Part shown: one piece after another, positions 23,651-32,274 of the stretch | Position numbering within the stretch: position 1 is the stretch's first letter | Layout: each line of letters opens with the position of its first letter | Origin: Pirellulaceae bacterium | Lineage (GTDB): Bacteria > Planctomycetota > Planctomycetia > Pirellulales > Pirellulaceae | Assembly (NCBI GenBank): GCA_030748485.1 | Contig: JASMLW010000438.1 | Span: 1-34,019, forward strand | DNA length: 34,019 bases | Reading direction: 5' to 3' | Position numbers and translations under genes: made by a program | Notes under the pieces: model-generated | The model's database searches: none | The model's input: the letters and a program-made list of their open reading frames with translations, nothing else | What the model was told of the DNA's origin: nothing

Positions 23651-24640
23651 ATGCATGCCGCCTATATCGAAAGCACGGGCCCTGCCGAGAACATCAAGTA
23701 TGGGGAATTGCCCGACCCGCAGCCGAGCGGCTCCCAGGTGCTCGTTCAAGTCGGAGCGGTCGCGGTCAACCCGGTCGACACCTACATCCGCAATGGAGCC
23801 AACTATTGGGATCTGCCGAACCCGTTCATTGTCGGCTGTGATTTGGCCGGCGTAGTCGTGGACCGTGGACCGGAGGCGAAACGGTTCCAAGTCGGCGATC
23901 GCGTCTGGGGGACCAATCAGGGACTGATGGGCAGGCAAGGTACGTTCGCCGAACTCTGCGCTGTCGATGAAGACTGGCTCTACCCAACGCCGGCGGGCGT
24001 CGGCGACGAAGACGCGGCCGCTTGCGCGCTGGTCGGCGTCACCGCTCATCTCGGTCTCTTCCAGTGCGCTCAACTCAAGTCGGGCGAGAGCCTGTTTGTT
24101 CAAGGCGGCGCAGGCGGTGTCGGCTCGATGGTGTTGCAGATGGGTCGCGCGGTGGGAGCCCGAGTGATCGCCACAGCTGGTAGCGACGAGAAGGTCGCCG
24201 CGTGCGAGGCGCTCGGCGCGGTCGGCGTACACTACCGCACGGACAACGTCGCCGCCGCCGTAGCGGAGTTCGCGCCCGACGGCGTCGACGTTTTCTGGGA
24301 GACGCAGCGGGAACCCGACTTTGATGCGATCGTCGGTGGTCTGGCCGACCGCGGCCGGATCGTGCTGATGGCGGGCCGCGAGGCGCGGCCGGAGTTCCCG
24401 GTGGGCCCATTCTACGTCAAGGGTTGCTCGCTGCACGGATTCGTGATGTTCAAGCAGTCTCCGGACGAGTTGCGGCGGTGCGCCGATGACATCAACCGTT
24501 GGCTGGCGGCGGGAGAGTTGCAGGCGCGGATCGGTTGCCGGTTGTCGCTGTCGGAGGCCGCTCAAGCTCACAGGCTTCAGGAAGACAACACGTTGGCGAA
24601 GGCCGGCACGTTGATGGGCAAGATCGTGCTCAAGCCTTAG
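23651..24640 (+). CDS. Quinone oxidoreductase-like MDR enzyme
   Basis: The 329-residue protein belongs to the medium-chain reductases of the NADPH:quinone reductase type. The N-terminal GroES-like part contains V-A-V-N-P-V-D-T-Y-I-R and G-C-D-L-A-G-V-V. The nucleotide motif G-G-A-G-G-V-G-S is at about 152-159. I see no zinc-binding Cys cluster, which fits the zinc-independent quinone reductase group. It reduces quinones or enones with NADPH. The ATG at 23651 begins the standard fold; the frame is open 67 codons further up but that part is not conserved-looking. There is no clear ribosome site. It diverges from the DUF3467 gene. Confidence 0.92.
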   Translation: MHAAYIESTGPAENIKYGELPDPQPSGSQVLVQVGAVAVNPVDTYIRNGANYWDLPNPFIVGCDLAGVVVDRGPEAKRFQVGDRVWGTNQGLMGRQGTFAELCAVDEDWLYPTPAGVGDEDAAACALVGVTAHLGLFQCAQLKSGESLFVQGGAGGVGSMVLQMGRAVGARVIATAGSDEKVAACEALGAVGVHYRTDNVAAAVAEFAPDGVDVFWETQREPDFDAIVGGLADRGRIVLMAGREARPEFPVGPFYVKGCSLHGFVMFKQSPDELRRCADDINRWLAAGELQARIGCRLSLSEAAQAHRLQEDNTLAKAGTLMGKIVLKP

Positions 24641-24651
24641 CGGGCCGCCGT

Positions 24652-25122
24652 TCACCTCAACTGATGACCGGGCGGTGTTTGCCGGCTGGCGGTCCAGACT
24701 TCGACATCGCGGAGCAACTGCTCCATGGCTCGCACGGGATCGACGTCGCGTCGCTCGAAGGCTTGCCCGGCTCGATCATCTTCAACTCGGCAATAGAATC
24801 GGTACGTCAAGTCGGGCTGACCGTAGCTCTCCAAAATCATATACGTCGCGCCGAGCACCTGGAGCCGCTGTTGAATAGCGCGCAGTCGATCATCGCTACT
24901 CGCAGGCGACCCCAAGGACCGCGGTCGAATCGCGGTTGCGTTCGTTGTTCGTTCGCCCTGTTCGACTGAGTCCGCATTCCGCAGAGCAGGTTCAAACCCA
25001 TACTCAGTTGGGCTGGCTCCGTAGAGGACGCGGTCTAGCCAGTCGCCCACTGGCGGCAGCGCCATCACGGGCATCGTCAAAATCACACTCAACAGGATCG
25101 TCATGCGAAGGCGAACGGACAT
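24652..25122 (-). CDS. Hypothetical exported protein
   Basis: The 156-residue protein has a signal peptide or membrane anchor at its N-terminus (M-S-V-R-L-R-M-T-I-L-L-S-V-I-L-T) ending near M-A-L-P. The second half is conserved-looking: L-G-A-T-Y-M-I-L-E-S-Y-G-Q-P-D-L and Y-R-F-Y-C-R-V-E-D-D. I do not recognise the family but it resembles small planctomycete-specific exported proteins. The ATG at 25122 starts the signal peptide; a frame extension of 33 codons is possible but starts in a basic, unlikely region. Its stop lies 11 bases from that of the convergent quinone oxidoreductase gene. Confidence 0.7.
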   Translation of the reverse strand: MSVRLRMTILLSVILTMPVMALPPVGDWLDRVLYGASPTEYGFEPALRNADSVEQGERTTNATAIRPRSLGSPASSDDRLRAIQQRLQVLGATYMILESYGQPDLTYRFYCRVEDDRAGQAFERRDVDPVRAMEQLLRDVEVWTASRQTPPGHQLR

Positions 25123-25315
25123 CTGAGTTCTCGCGTTGGCGGGTGCGACCCGCATGATATGTCGGATGTCCGCTCGCCGGAAAGACGAATCGTTGACGAG
25201 GCGTAGTGCGACGAGCGACAATGCTAATCGGAACTCCGTTCGGCGGGCGGCGAGTCGCCTACCCGCGGCGCATCATCCGTTCATTGGCAGAGCATCTTCC
25301 TCGATCGACAATCTC

Positions 25316-26083
25316 ATGGCGCGATTAACCACAAGGCAGGTCGTTGTCCGAGGCGCGGTTATTCTGGTCGTGCTCTGCGTTATGGCGATGATCTCGTCCT
25401 TTGTCGTCCAGGTCTTCGGCCGCGTCGACGGCGTCGAGTTCTCTCCTCACATGGTGGCCCGCCGCGAATTCACGTATCTGCAAGTCCCGTTGCTGAATAT
25501 CCAGGTCTGGCCCATTCAGCGATCGACGATCACGGGGGATCTGGAAAAATACCTCGTCAACAAGAAATACGTCAGCGTCGTCAACAAGGGAGCTCGATGG
25601 GATTTGGCTGCCGCCACGTCGGGCACAACCGCGAATAACTCTGGCGATGCGGGCATTCTGGTCGAGTATTTGGACGCCGTTAACCAGGAGCAGGAGAAAG
25701 CCTGGGTCGAATGGTCAAACGACCATCCCAAATTCGCCAAGCAGTTCTGGCCGGTCGTGTTCTCAGTCGCCCGAGAAGAGATGTACGTTTTTGTGCCGTC
25801 CCTCTTTGACGTGGCGAAGCGAGCGGCGACGCCGAATGAACTAAGCCGGATGCTCGCCGAATCCCTTGCCGAGAGCTACTCACAGGTCGCCGAGATTGAG
25901 CTCGAACTGGGCGATGATGAAATGGCGGTCGAGTTCTATTCGCGGGCCATCGGCTACGCTCCCAAGGACTCGGAGTTGCTAAAACGGCGAGCGGCGATAT
26001 ACGAGAAACTGGGCGATGAAGAGAAGGCCAATCGCGATTTGACCAGCGCCGCCGAATTGACTAGCAAAGAGGCCGCCGACTAG
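25316..26083 (+). CDS. Membrane-anchored TPR-like protein
   Basis: The 255-residue protein has one N-terminal membrane segment (about 8-32, V-R-G-A-V-I-L-V-V-L-C-V-M-A-M). A large extracytoplasmic region of unknown type follows, and the C-terminal 70 residues form two or so TPR-like helix pairs (A-E-I-E-L-E-L-G-D-D-E-M-A-V-E-F-Y-S-R-A-I-G-Y-A-P, then Y-E-K-L-G-D-E-E-K-A-N-R-D-L). TPR repeats mediate protein contacts. The ATG at 25316 begins the anchor; upstream in-frame codons are not convincing. The cysteine desulfurase gene follows after 22 bases, so the two are probably co-transcribed. Confidence 0.78.
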   Translation: MARLTTRQVVVRGAVILVVLCVMAMISSFVVQVFGRVDGVEFSPHMVARREFTYLQVPLLNIQVWPIQRSTITGDLEKYLVNKKYVSVVNKGARWDLAAATSGTTANNSGDAGILVEYLDAVNQEQEKAWVEWSNDHPKFAKQFWPVVFSVAREEMYVFVPSLFDVAKRAATPNELSRMLAESLAESYSQVAEIELELGDDEMAVEFYSRAIGYAPKDSELLKRRAAIYEKLGDEEKANRDLTSAAELTSKEAAD

Positions 26084-26105
26084 ATATCGGACGACCAGGC
26101 TATTC

Positions 26106-27257
26106 ATGGATTCGATCTATCTCGACAACAATGCGACGACGGTGATCGACGCCGATGTCGTTCAGGCGATGTCGGACGCTCATCGGCTGCGTTACGTGAA
26201 CCCGGCGAGCCAACACGAACCGGGCCGGCGATCGCGGAAACGGTTGGAGCTCGCTCGTGAGAAGATCGCCCGCCCGTTGGGAGGTGATGTTTCCGCCGTC
26301 AACGGCGACCAGCTGGTGTTGACCAGCGGCGGCACCGAGGCGAACAACCTGGCGATCTTTGGACTGACTCAGCGGCGAGCGGGAGCGGTCGCCGTTTCGG
26401 CGGTCGAGCACCCCAGTGTGTTAGAGGCGGCGGCCGCTTTGGCTGAGAGCGGCCGCGAAGTGATCGTGCTCCCGGTCGATCAACGAGGCGTCGTGGACAT
26501 CGAGTTTTGCGGCTCCGCCTTCGCCCAACAGAACATTGCCCTGGTCAGCGTCATGCTCGCCAATCACGAAACGGGAGCCCTCCAGCCGGTCCCCACGATC
26601 GCCGGATTGGCGCGCCGGAACGGGGCGTTGATGCACACGGACGCCGTGCAAGCCGTTGGCAAGATCGCCGTTGATGTGGTGGAACTGGGAGTCGACGCGT
26701 TGACATTCTCGACTCACAAGATCCACGGCCCGCGGGCGTTCGGCGGTCTGTTGCTGCGACCTGGGGTCACGGTTGAACCTCGGCTGTTCGGCGGAGCTCA
26801 ACAGTTTGGGTTGCGTCCGGGCACGGAATGCGTGGCCACGGCGATCGGCGGGGAAACGGCTGTCGAGAAGGCGTGCCGGGAGCAGCTGGTTCGCGGCGCG
26901 GAGATGGCCGCGCTGCGCGATCGACTGGAGGCGAATCTCGACGCCGACTGTCCGTCCGTCTCGGTGAACGGCGGCGCGACGACACGATTGCCGAACACGA
27001 GCAATGTTGCGTTCCCCGGCCTCGACCGCCAGGCTCTGCTGATGGCGCTCGACATCGAGGGTGTTGCAGCGGCAACCGGATCGGCCTGTTCGAGTGGATC
27101 GAGTGAACCATCCACGGTGCTGGCGGCGATGGGGTTGGGGGATGAGATTATCGGCAGTTCGTTGCGGTTCTCGATTAGTCCGCGGACAACTCGAGAAGAA
27201 ATAGACCGAGCGTCCGCCACGATCGCGCGAGTCGCTCGGCGGCTCAGCGGCGGCTGA
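26106..27257 (+). CDS. Cysteine desulfurase (NifS/IscS family)
   Basis: The 383-residue protein is a PLP enzyme that takes sulfur from cysteine for Fe-S clusters and thiolated tRNAs. The N-terminus has Y-L-D-N-N-A-T-T, the PLP-stacking His is at 102 (V-E-H-P), the Schiff-base Lys is K205 in F-S-T-H-K-I-H-G-P, and the G-G-x-Q-x-x-G-x-R-x-G-T motif is at 229-240. The catalytic Cys is C328 in G-S-A-C-S-S-G-S-S. The short catalytic loop fits the NifS/IscS type. No iscU or iscR gene is adjacent, so a housekeeping or tRNA role is as likely as a complete isc operon. Confidence 0.94.
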   Translation: MDSIYLDNNATTVIDADVVQAMSDAHRLRYVNPASQHEPGRRSRKRLELAREKIARPLGGDVSAVNGDQLVLTSGGTEANNLAIFGLTQRRAGAVAVSAVEHPSVLEAAAALAESGREVIVLPVDQRGVVDIEFCGSAFAQQNIALVSVMLANHETGALQPVPTIAGLARRNGALMHTDAVQAVGKIAVDVVELGVDALTFSTHKIHGPRAFGGLLLRPGVTVEPRLFGGAQQFGLRPGTECVATAIGGETAVEKACREQLVRGAEMAALRDRLEANLDADCPSVSVNGGATTRLPNTSNVAFPGLDRQALLMALDIEGVAAATGSACSSGSSEPSTVLAAMGLGDEIIGSSLRFSISPRTTREEIDRASATIARVARRLSGG

Positions 27258-27290
27258 CAACAGCGGCCCGAGGGCGGATTGCTTTTGGCC

Positions 27291-27319
27291 TTGCGAATGC
27301 GAAACTGGTCGCCTAATCT
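27291..27319 (+). promoter_or_regulatory. Putative promoter of the scpB gene
   Basis: TTGCGA (27291-27296) and TAATCT (27314-27319) are separated by exactly 17 bases in the gap between the cysteine desulfurase stop and the ATG at 27356. The match is moderate but the spacing and position are good. Confidence 0.4.
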
Positions 27320-27355
27320 TTTGGTCGATTTTCGCCCAGAGACATTCGAGAATCT

Positions 27356-28627
27356 ATGGTCGCACCTCGTCGTCACGGATGGCCGCTTCACTTGACAACA
27401 CCGCCACGACATTGGCCGGTGGCCGGCGGCAATTCGTTTTTCCTGTTTCCACAACGGGAGCCGCTTCCACGCGTTGACGAAGTCGAGGACGAATTGTCGA
27501 AACGACGCCGTCTGGAAGCCGTGTTGTTTGTCTCGCGCGAACCGCTCACCAGCCGAAAGCTCAGTCAATTCGCCAACTTGGCGGATGGCACCGAAGCGCG
27601 TACACTAGTTCGCCGGCTCAACGAGGAGTACGACGAAACGGGCCGGGCCTTTCGCATTGAGGAGATTGCTGGCGGATATCGCCTGATGACGCGCCGCCGC
27701 TTCGCTACGTGGCTCAGACGTTTGCCCGACACGCCCGCCGAAGTTCGACTGTCGGCGCCCGGGATGGAAACTCTCGCTGTCGTCGCCTACCAGCAGCCCG
27801 TCTTGCGAGCCGACATCGAAGCCATCCGCGGTGTGAATTGCGGCGAAATCCTACGACAGTTGATGGAACGAGAATTGGTGCGAATCTGCGGACGCAGCGA
27901 AGAACTTGGCAGGCCCTATTTGTACGCCACCACCCGACGCTTTTTGGAGCTATTTGGGCTACGCAACCTCGACATGCTCCCACGAGTCGATATGCTACGC
28001 GACGAAGAAGATCCTGAAAACACAACCGCCAACGTCGAATCGACTTCGACCAGCTGCGCTGAGGAAGGTCAACGGGAGGAACCTGAAGTGAGTGTTTCGA
28101 TTGAGACAGTATTGCAACCCGCGCCCGCCGACAGGGACGAATTGGCGGCCAGTGTCGCTGAACCGCGGCAGGATTTCGACGAAGACGACTTCGACGACGA
28201 CATCGATGACGATGACGACGACGAAGACGACGAAGACGACGAGAGCTACGACGAATTCGACGAAGAAGAGTTCGACGACGAAGACGACGGCGACGACGAT
28301 GATGAAGACGACGACTTCGACGATGGCGAGTGGGAGGAAGTCGACGACGACGGCGACGAAGACGACGGCGACGAAGACGATGAAGACGAAGCGGAAGAGT
28401 GGGACGACGAAGAATGGAGCTCCGACGACGACGACGACGATAAGGATGGGGACGACGTCGATGAGGTCGAGGACGACGAGGAGGGCGTCGAGGAACTCGA
28501 TGAAGATGATGACGACGGAGATGATGACGACGGAGATGATGACGATGGCGACGACGATGACGACGGAGAAGATGACGACGATGGCGACGACGACGATGGC
28601 GACGACGACGATGATGAAGACTGGTAG
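27356..28627 (+). CDS. scpB: ScpB-like segregation/condensation protein with extreme acidic tail
   Basis: The 423-residue protein has two winged-helix domains of ScpB (about 48-120 and 130-205), including R-R-L-E-A-V-L-F-V-S-R-E-P-L, E-T-L-A-V-V-A-Y-Q-Q-P-V-L-R, I-R-G-V-N and the closing R-P-Y-L-Y-A-T-T. ScpB with ScpA and SMC forms the condensin that compacts and separates chromosomes. From residue 274 to the end (about 150 residues) the chain is almost only Asp, Glu and some Gly, with a single Lys and no Arg. The usual ScpB ends near 200-230, so this tail is an addition. No scpA gene is next to it. The ATG at 27356 is preceded by CGAG only. An N-terminal extension of about 45 residues is of unclear value. 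Confidence 0.85.
   Translation: MVAPRRHGWPLHLTTPPRHWPVAGGNSFFLFPQREPLPRVDEVEDELSKRRRLEAVLFVSREPLTSRKLSQFANLADGTEARTLVRRLNEEYDETGRAFRIEEIAGGYRLMTRRRFATWLRRLPDTPAEVRLSAPGMETLAVVAYQQPVLRADIEAIRGVNCGEILRQLMERELVRICGRSEELGRPYLYATTRRFLELFGLRNLDMLPRVDMLRDEEDPENTTANVESTSTSCAEEGQREEPEVSVSIETVLQPAPADRDELAASVAEPRQDFDEDDFDDDIDDDDDDEDDEDDESYDEFDEEEFDDEDDGDDDDEDDDFDDGEWEEVDDDGDEDDGDEDDEDEAEEWDDEEWSSDDDDDDKDGDDVDEVEDDEEGVEELDEDDDDGDDDDGDDDDGDDDDDGEDDDDGDDDDGDDDDDEDW
28175..28624 (+). repeat. Low-complexity GAC/GAT/GAA repeat region (inside ScpB tail)
   Basis: The DNA is an imperfect run of GAC, GAT and GAA codons with GGC/GGA interruptions, coding for the acidic tail of the ScpB-like protein. It is slippage-prone and its length may vary between strains. 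Confidence 0.9.
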
Positions 28628-28653
28628 CGCCGCGTCCGCTCGAGTCATCTCTC

Positions 28654-28675
28654 GGGCGTTGCTGACGCCCTATTT
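28654..28675. terminator. Possible terminator between scpB and hemA
   Basis: GGGCGT (28654-28659) pairs with ACGCCC (28665-28670) around a 5-base loop and is followed on the plus strand by TATTT. It lies in the 60-base convergent gap and would fit a weak terminator for scpB. It is short and the T run is broken. Confidence 0.4.
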
Positions 28676-28687
28676 GTCGATAGCCAC

Positions 28688-29962
28688 TCAGTCTTTCAAC
28701 TGAAAGAGCTTGCGGAGAGCTTCGATCAATCCGTGCGGCGCACCGTGCTGCGCCTCATCGCGGAGCGATTCGAGCGGCGGGTGGAGCAGTTTGTTGACCA
28801 GCCGGTCGGCGAACCGCTCAATCTCGCGCCGCGTGGCGTCGTCGACATCGCCGACTTTGTTCATCAGGCGTTCCAGTTCGTCCGCCTTGACATCGTTGGC
28901 GCGAGCCGTCAACCGTCGAATCGTGGGACCCGTGGCGCGGTGATTGAGTTCGGTCATGAAGCGGGCCGTCTCTTCTTCAATCAACTTCTCCGCTTTCGGC
29001 CACTCGCGTTCTCGGGCCTGTCGATTCTGTTCGCACACAGCGGCTAGATCATCGACGCTGTAAAGGTAGACGTTGACGAAGTCGCCGATCGCCGGGTCGA
29101 AGTCTCTCGGTACGGCGAGGTCCAAGACGAACAGCATCCGTTGATGCCGCCGCTCACTCAGTTTTCCAAAACGTTCAGCCGTGACGATCGGCTGGGTGGC
29201 TCCGGTCGTGCTGACGACGATGTCGCATTCGGCAAGCAACTCGTCCAGCTCTTCCCAAGGCGCGGCTGAGCCGTTCGTCGCCTCGGCTAGCTGCTCGGCG
29301 TGCGCGAGCGTCCGATTGACGATCGTGATGTCTTCGGCGCCTTCGTCGAGCAGATATCGAATCGTCTCCTCAGCCATTTCTCCGGCGCCGATCACCAGCA
29401 CGCGTTTATCGTCGAAACGCTCAAACATCTGTTTGGCGTAATCGGCGACCGCCACACTCGGAATGCTGACGCGGCGCTCCTGAACTCGAGTTTCCGTGGT
29501 CACGCGTTTGGCGACTCGACAGGCTGCTTGGAAAGCGGAATGGAGCAGGACGCCGGCCGAATCACCCTCCTGAGCCAATTCGTACGCTTGTTTCACTTGC
29601 GAAATAATCTGCGCCTCGCCGACGACCATGCTGTCCAGACTGGAGGCGACCATGAACAGATGCTTGATCGCGTCCACGCCCGATCGCTCAAATAGTTGGT
29701 CGAACACCTCGCTCGGATTGAGGCCGTGAAATTCGGCGAGAAAACCAGCCATGTCGCGGTGCGAAGGCGAATTGTCCGCGTCGGTCGACGCCAGGTAGAG
29801 CTCCGTCCGGTTGCACGTCGACAACAGCACCGACTCGGACTCGGGGTACAAGTGGCGGAGTCCTTCCAGCGCTTGGCGAGTTTGATCGGGACTGAACGCC
29901 AGCCGCTCTCGTATCTCGACCGATGCATTGTGATGGCTGCAGCCGATCATCAGGAGGTTCAT
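28688..29962 (-). CDS. hemA: Glutamyl-tRNA reductase
   Basis: The 424-residue protein makes glutamate-1-semialdehyde from Glu-tRNA with NADPH, the first step of C5 tetrapyrrole synthesis. The catalytic Cys50 is in L-S-T-C-N-R-T-E-L-Y, at the same position as in E. coli. His residues sit in C-S-H-H-N-A-S, the NADPH-binding region is V-L-V-I-G-A-G-E-M-A-E-E-T, and a dimerisation helix is near the end. The ATG at 29962 is preceded by GGAGG six bases away. Its start overlaps the stop of the HemX-like gene in an ATGA junction, indicating a coupled operon. No hemL or hemB is in the window. Confidence 0.96.
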   Translation of the reverse strand: MNLLMIGCSHHNASVEIRERLAFSPDQTRQALEGLRHLYPESESVLLSTCNRTELYLASTDADNSPSHRDMAGFLAEFHGLNPSEVFDQLFERSGVDAIKHLFMVASSLDSMVVGEAQIISQVKQAYELAQEGDSAGVLLHSAFQAACRVAKRVTTETRVQERRVSIPSVAVADYAKQMFERFDDKRVLVIGAGEMAEETIRYLLDEGAEDITIVNRTLAHAEQLAEATNGSAAPWEELDELLAECDIVVSTTGATQPIVTAERFGKLSERRHQRMLFVLDLAVPRDFDPAIGDFVNVYLYSVDDLAAVCEQNRQAREREWPKAEKLIEEETARFMTELNHRATGPTIRRLTARANDVKADELERLMNKVGDVDDATRREIERFADRLVNKLLHPPLESLRDEAQHGAPHGLIEALRKLFQLKD

Positions 29963-30828
29963 AACTCACCTCCATCGTCGGCCCGCCAAATCACGGCTTG
30001 TCCAGCTCCACTGGCCGCGTTGTCGCCGCCGTGGTCGCTGAGCACCACCGATGCGAACGCCAGCCCCAGAAAAACGAAACTCGCCAACGTCAGGTAGGCG
30101 ACCTTGTGACCCTCGCGCGCGGGACGGTAAATCAGCTCAAAGATACTCGCCGCCGCCAGCCATGCGAACAGCACGCCGGACCACAAGACGACGGGATCGT
30201 TCCACGGCACGCTGCCATCCTGCCGAGCGTTCAACACCACTCCGGACACCAAGCCAAGCAACAACAGAATGGTCGACAACATCAATGAGCTGCGATTGGT
30301 GAGCAACAACCACTCGAGGCTCGGCAGGCGAATGCCCTGTTGCGGAGGCGATTTGCGTTTGAGTTTCTGTTCTTTGATCAAGTACATCACGCCGGCGGCA
30401 AACCCAAACGACGCGACGACCGTCCCCAACAGCAAGGCGATTCCGTGGGTCATCCGCCAGTACTCCAGCGCCCGGTCGCGGGGAAATGGATCCTCATTTC
30501 GCAGAGCGACAGCGAGTGCGATCAGCAGGAGCACCAAAGGCAGCAAGAAGAGCCCGATGGCGTTCTCGGGGTGTCGCACAGTCATCAGCAGATAGCTGAA
30601 CGCCAGAATCCACGACGCCGTCAGGCACCAGATGTACCAGGTCGAGAGGATGCTGACGTCGCCGAGCCGATACCACAAATGCATTGAATGGGCGAAGAAA
30701 CCGGCTAGTGCGAAAGCCCAAATCACCAGAATTCGAATCCGCGCGCGGAACAGCAGCCGCGTGGCTTCGAGAGCCAACGTCACGCCATAACTGGCTGCGA
30801 AACAGGTGATCGTGATTCCACTCAACAT
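29959..30828 (-). CDS. HemX/CcsA-like cytochrome c assembly membrane protein
   Basis: The 289-residue protein has about eight membrane segments and the CcsA/HemX-type motif W-R-M-T-H-G-I-A-L-L-L-G, with other aromatic and His residues in the loops (A-H-S-M-H-L-W-Y-R-L). HemX-type proteins sit beside hemA and affect the amount of glutamyl-tRNA reductase; the wider family includes haem exporters and cytochrome c maturation proteins. The ATGA overlap with hemA supports the HemX role, though CcsA cannot be excluded. The ATG at 30828 has only a poor ribosome site. Confidence 0.86.
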   Translation of the reverse strand: MLSGITITCFAASYGVTLALEATRLLFRARIRILVIWAFALAGFFAHSMHLWYRLGDVSILSTWYIWCLTASWILAFSYLLMTVRHPENAIGLFLLPLVLLLIALAVALRNEDPFPRDRALEYWRMTHGIALLLGTVVASFGFAAGVMYLIKEQKLKRKSPPQQGIRLPSLEWLLLTNRSSLMLSTILLLLGLVSGVVLNARQDGSVPWNDPVVLWSGVLFAWLAAASIFELIYRPAREGHKVAYLTLASFVFLGLAFASVVLSDHGGDNAASGAGQAVIWRADDGGEL

Positions 30829-31158
30829 GATTCAATCGCGAGGCGCGGAGCCCTGGGGCCCTCGTGTCAGTTGTACGTGTCAGTTGCACTCGGTCGATTC
30901 CAGCGACCAACGGGAGCGGACGAAAATCAACCGCCCATTGCATTCGATGTCGATCTATATACGACCGTCGGATCCGAAACGGACAACTCTTCGCCTTTTT
31001 TGTCGCAAGGCGTGTCGGTTTTCAACGTCTCGCCCTCGCCGGAGGCGGCGGGACGAGTGTCGGGGCGAGTTGTGCAGGGGTGGGGTGCGGGACGATCCGC
31101 AATACTCGTCGTCGCGCGTCAGTGCGGTGGCGGCGAGAGGTGGTGTGGGGGCGACGCG
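30829..31158. other. 330-bp non-coding gap before hemX-like gene
   Basis: This gap lies between the minus-strand sigma-54 activator gene and the minus-strand hemX-like gene, so it holds the end of one and the promoter region of the other. On the minus strand a TTGTCC (30986-30981) and an AT-rich TATATA (30961-30956) are 19 bases apart, a poor promoter candidate about 130 bases before the start. A 6-bp hairpin CGCCTT/AAGGCG lies at 30992-31012. A plus-strand frame through the region is not protein-like. I see no terminator and no gene. Confidence 0.6.
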
Positions 31159-32232
<1,074 letters not shown>

Positions 32233-32274
32233 GCGTAGTGCGGCGCGCTAACGCCGCGCGCGGTGAATCCTTCG

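Noticed and set aside
24988..24998. GGTTCAAACCC, resembling a tRNA T-loop
   Set aside because: It lies inside the hypothetical exported protein gene and no acceptor stem or anticodon arm can be found around it.
27995..28648. Minus-strand open frame of 217 codons rich in Val and Ile, resembling a membrane protein
   Set aside because: It is the complement of the GAC/GAT/GAA repeat that codes for the acidic ScpB tail; the antisense of such codons always gives Val/Ile.
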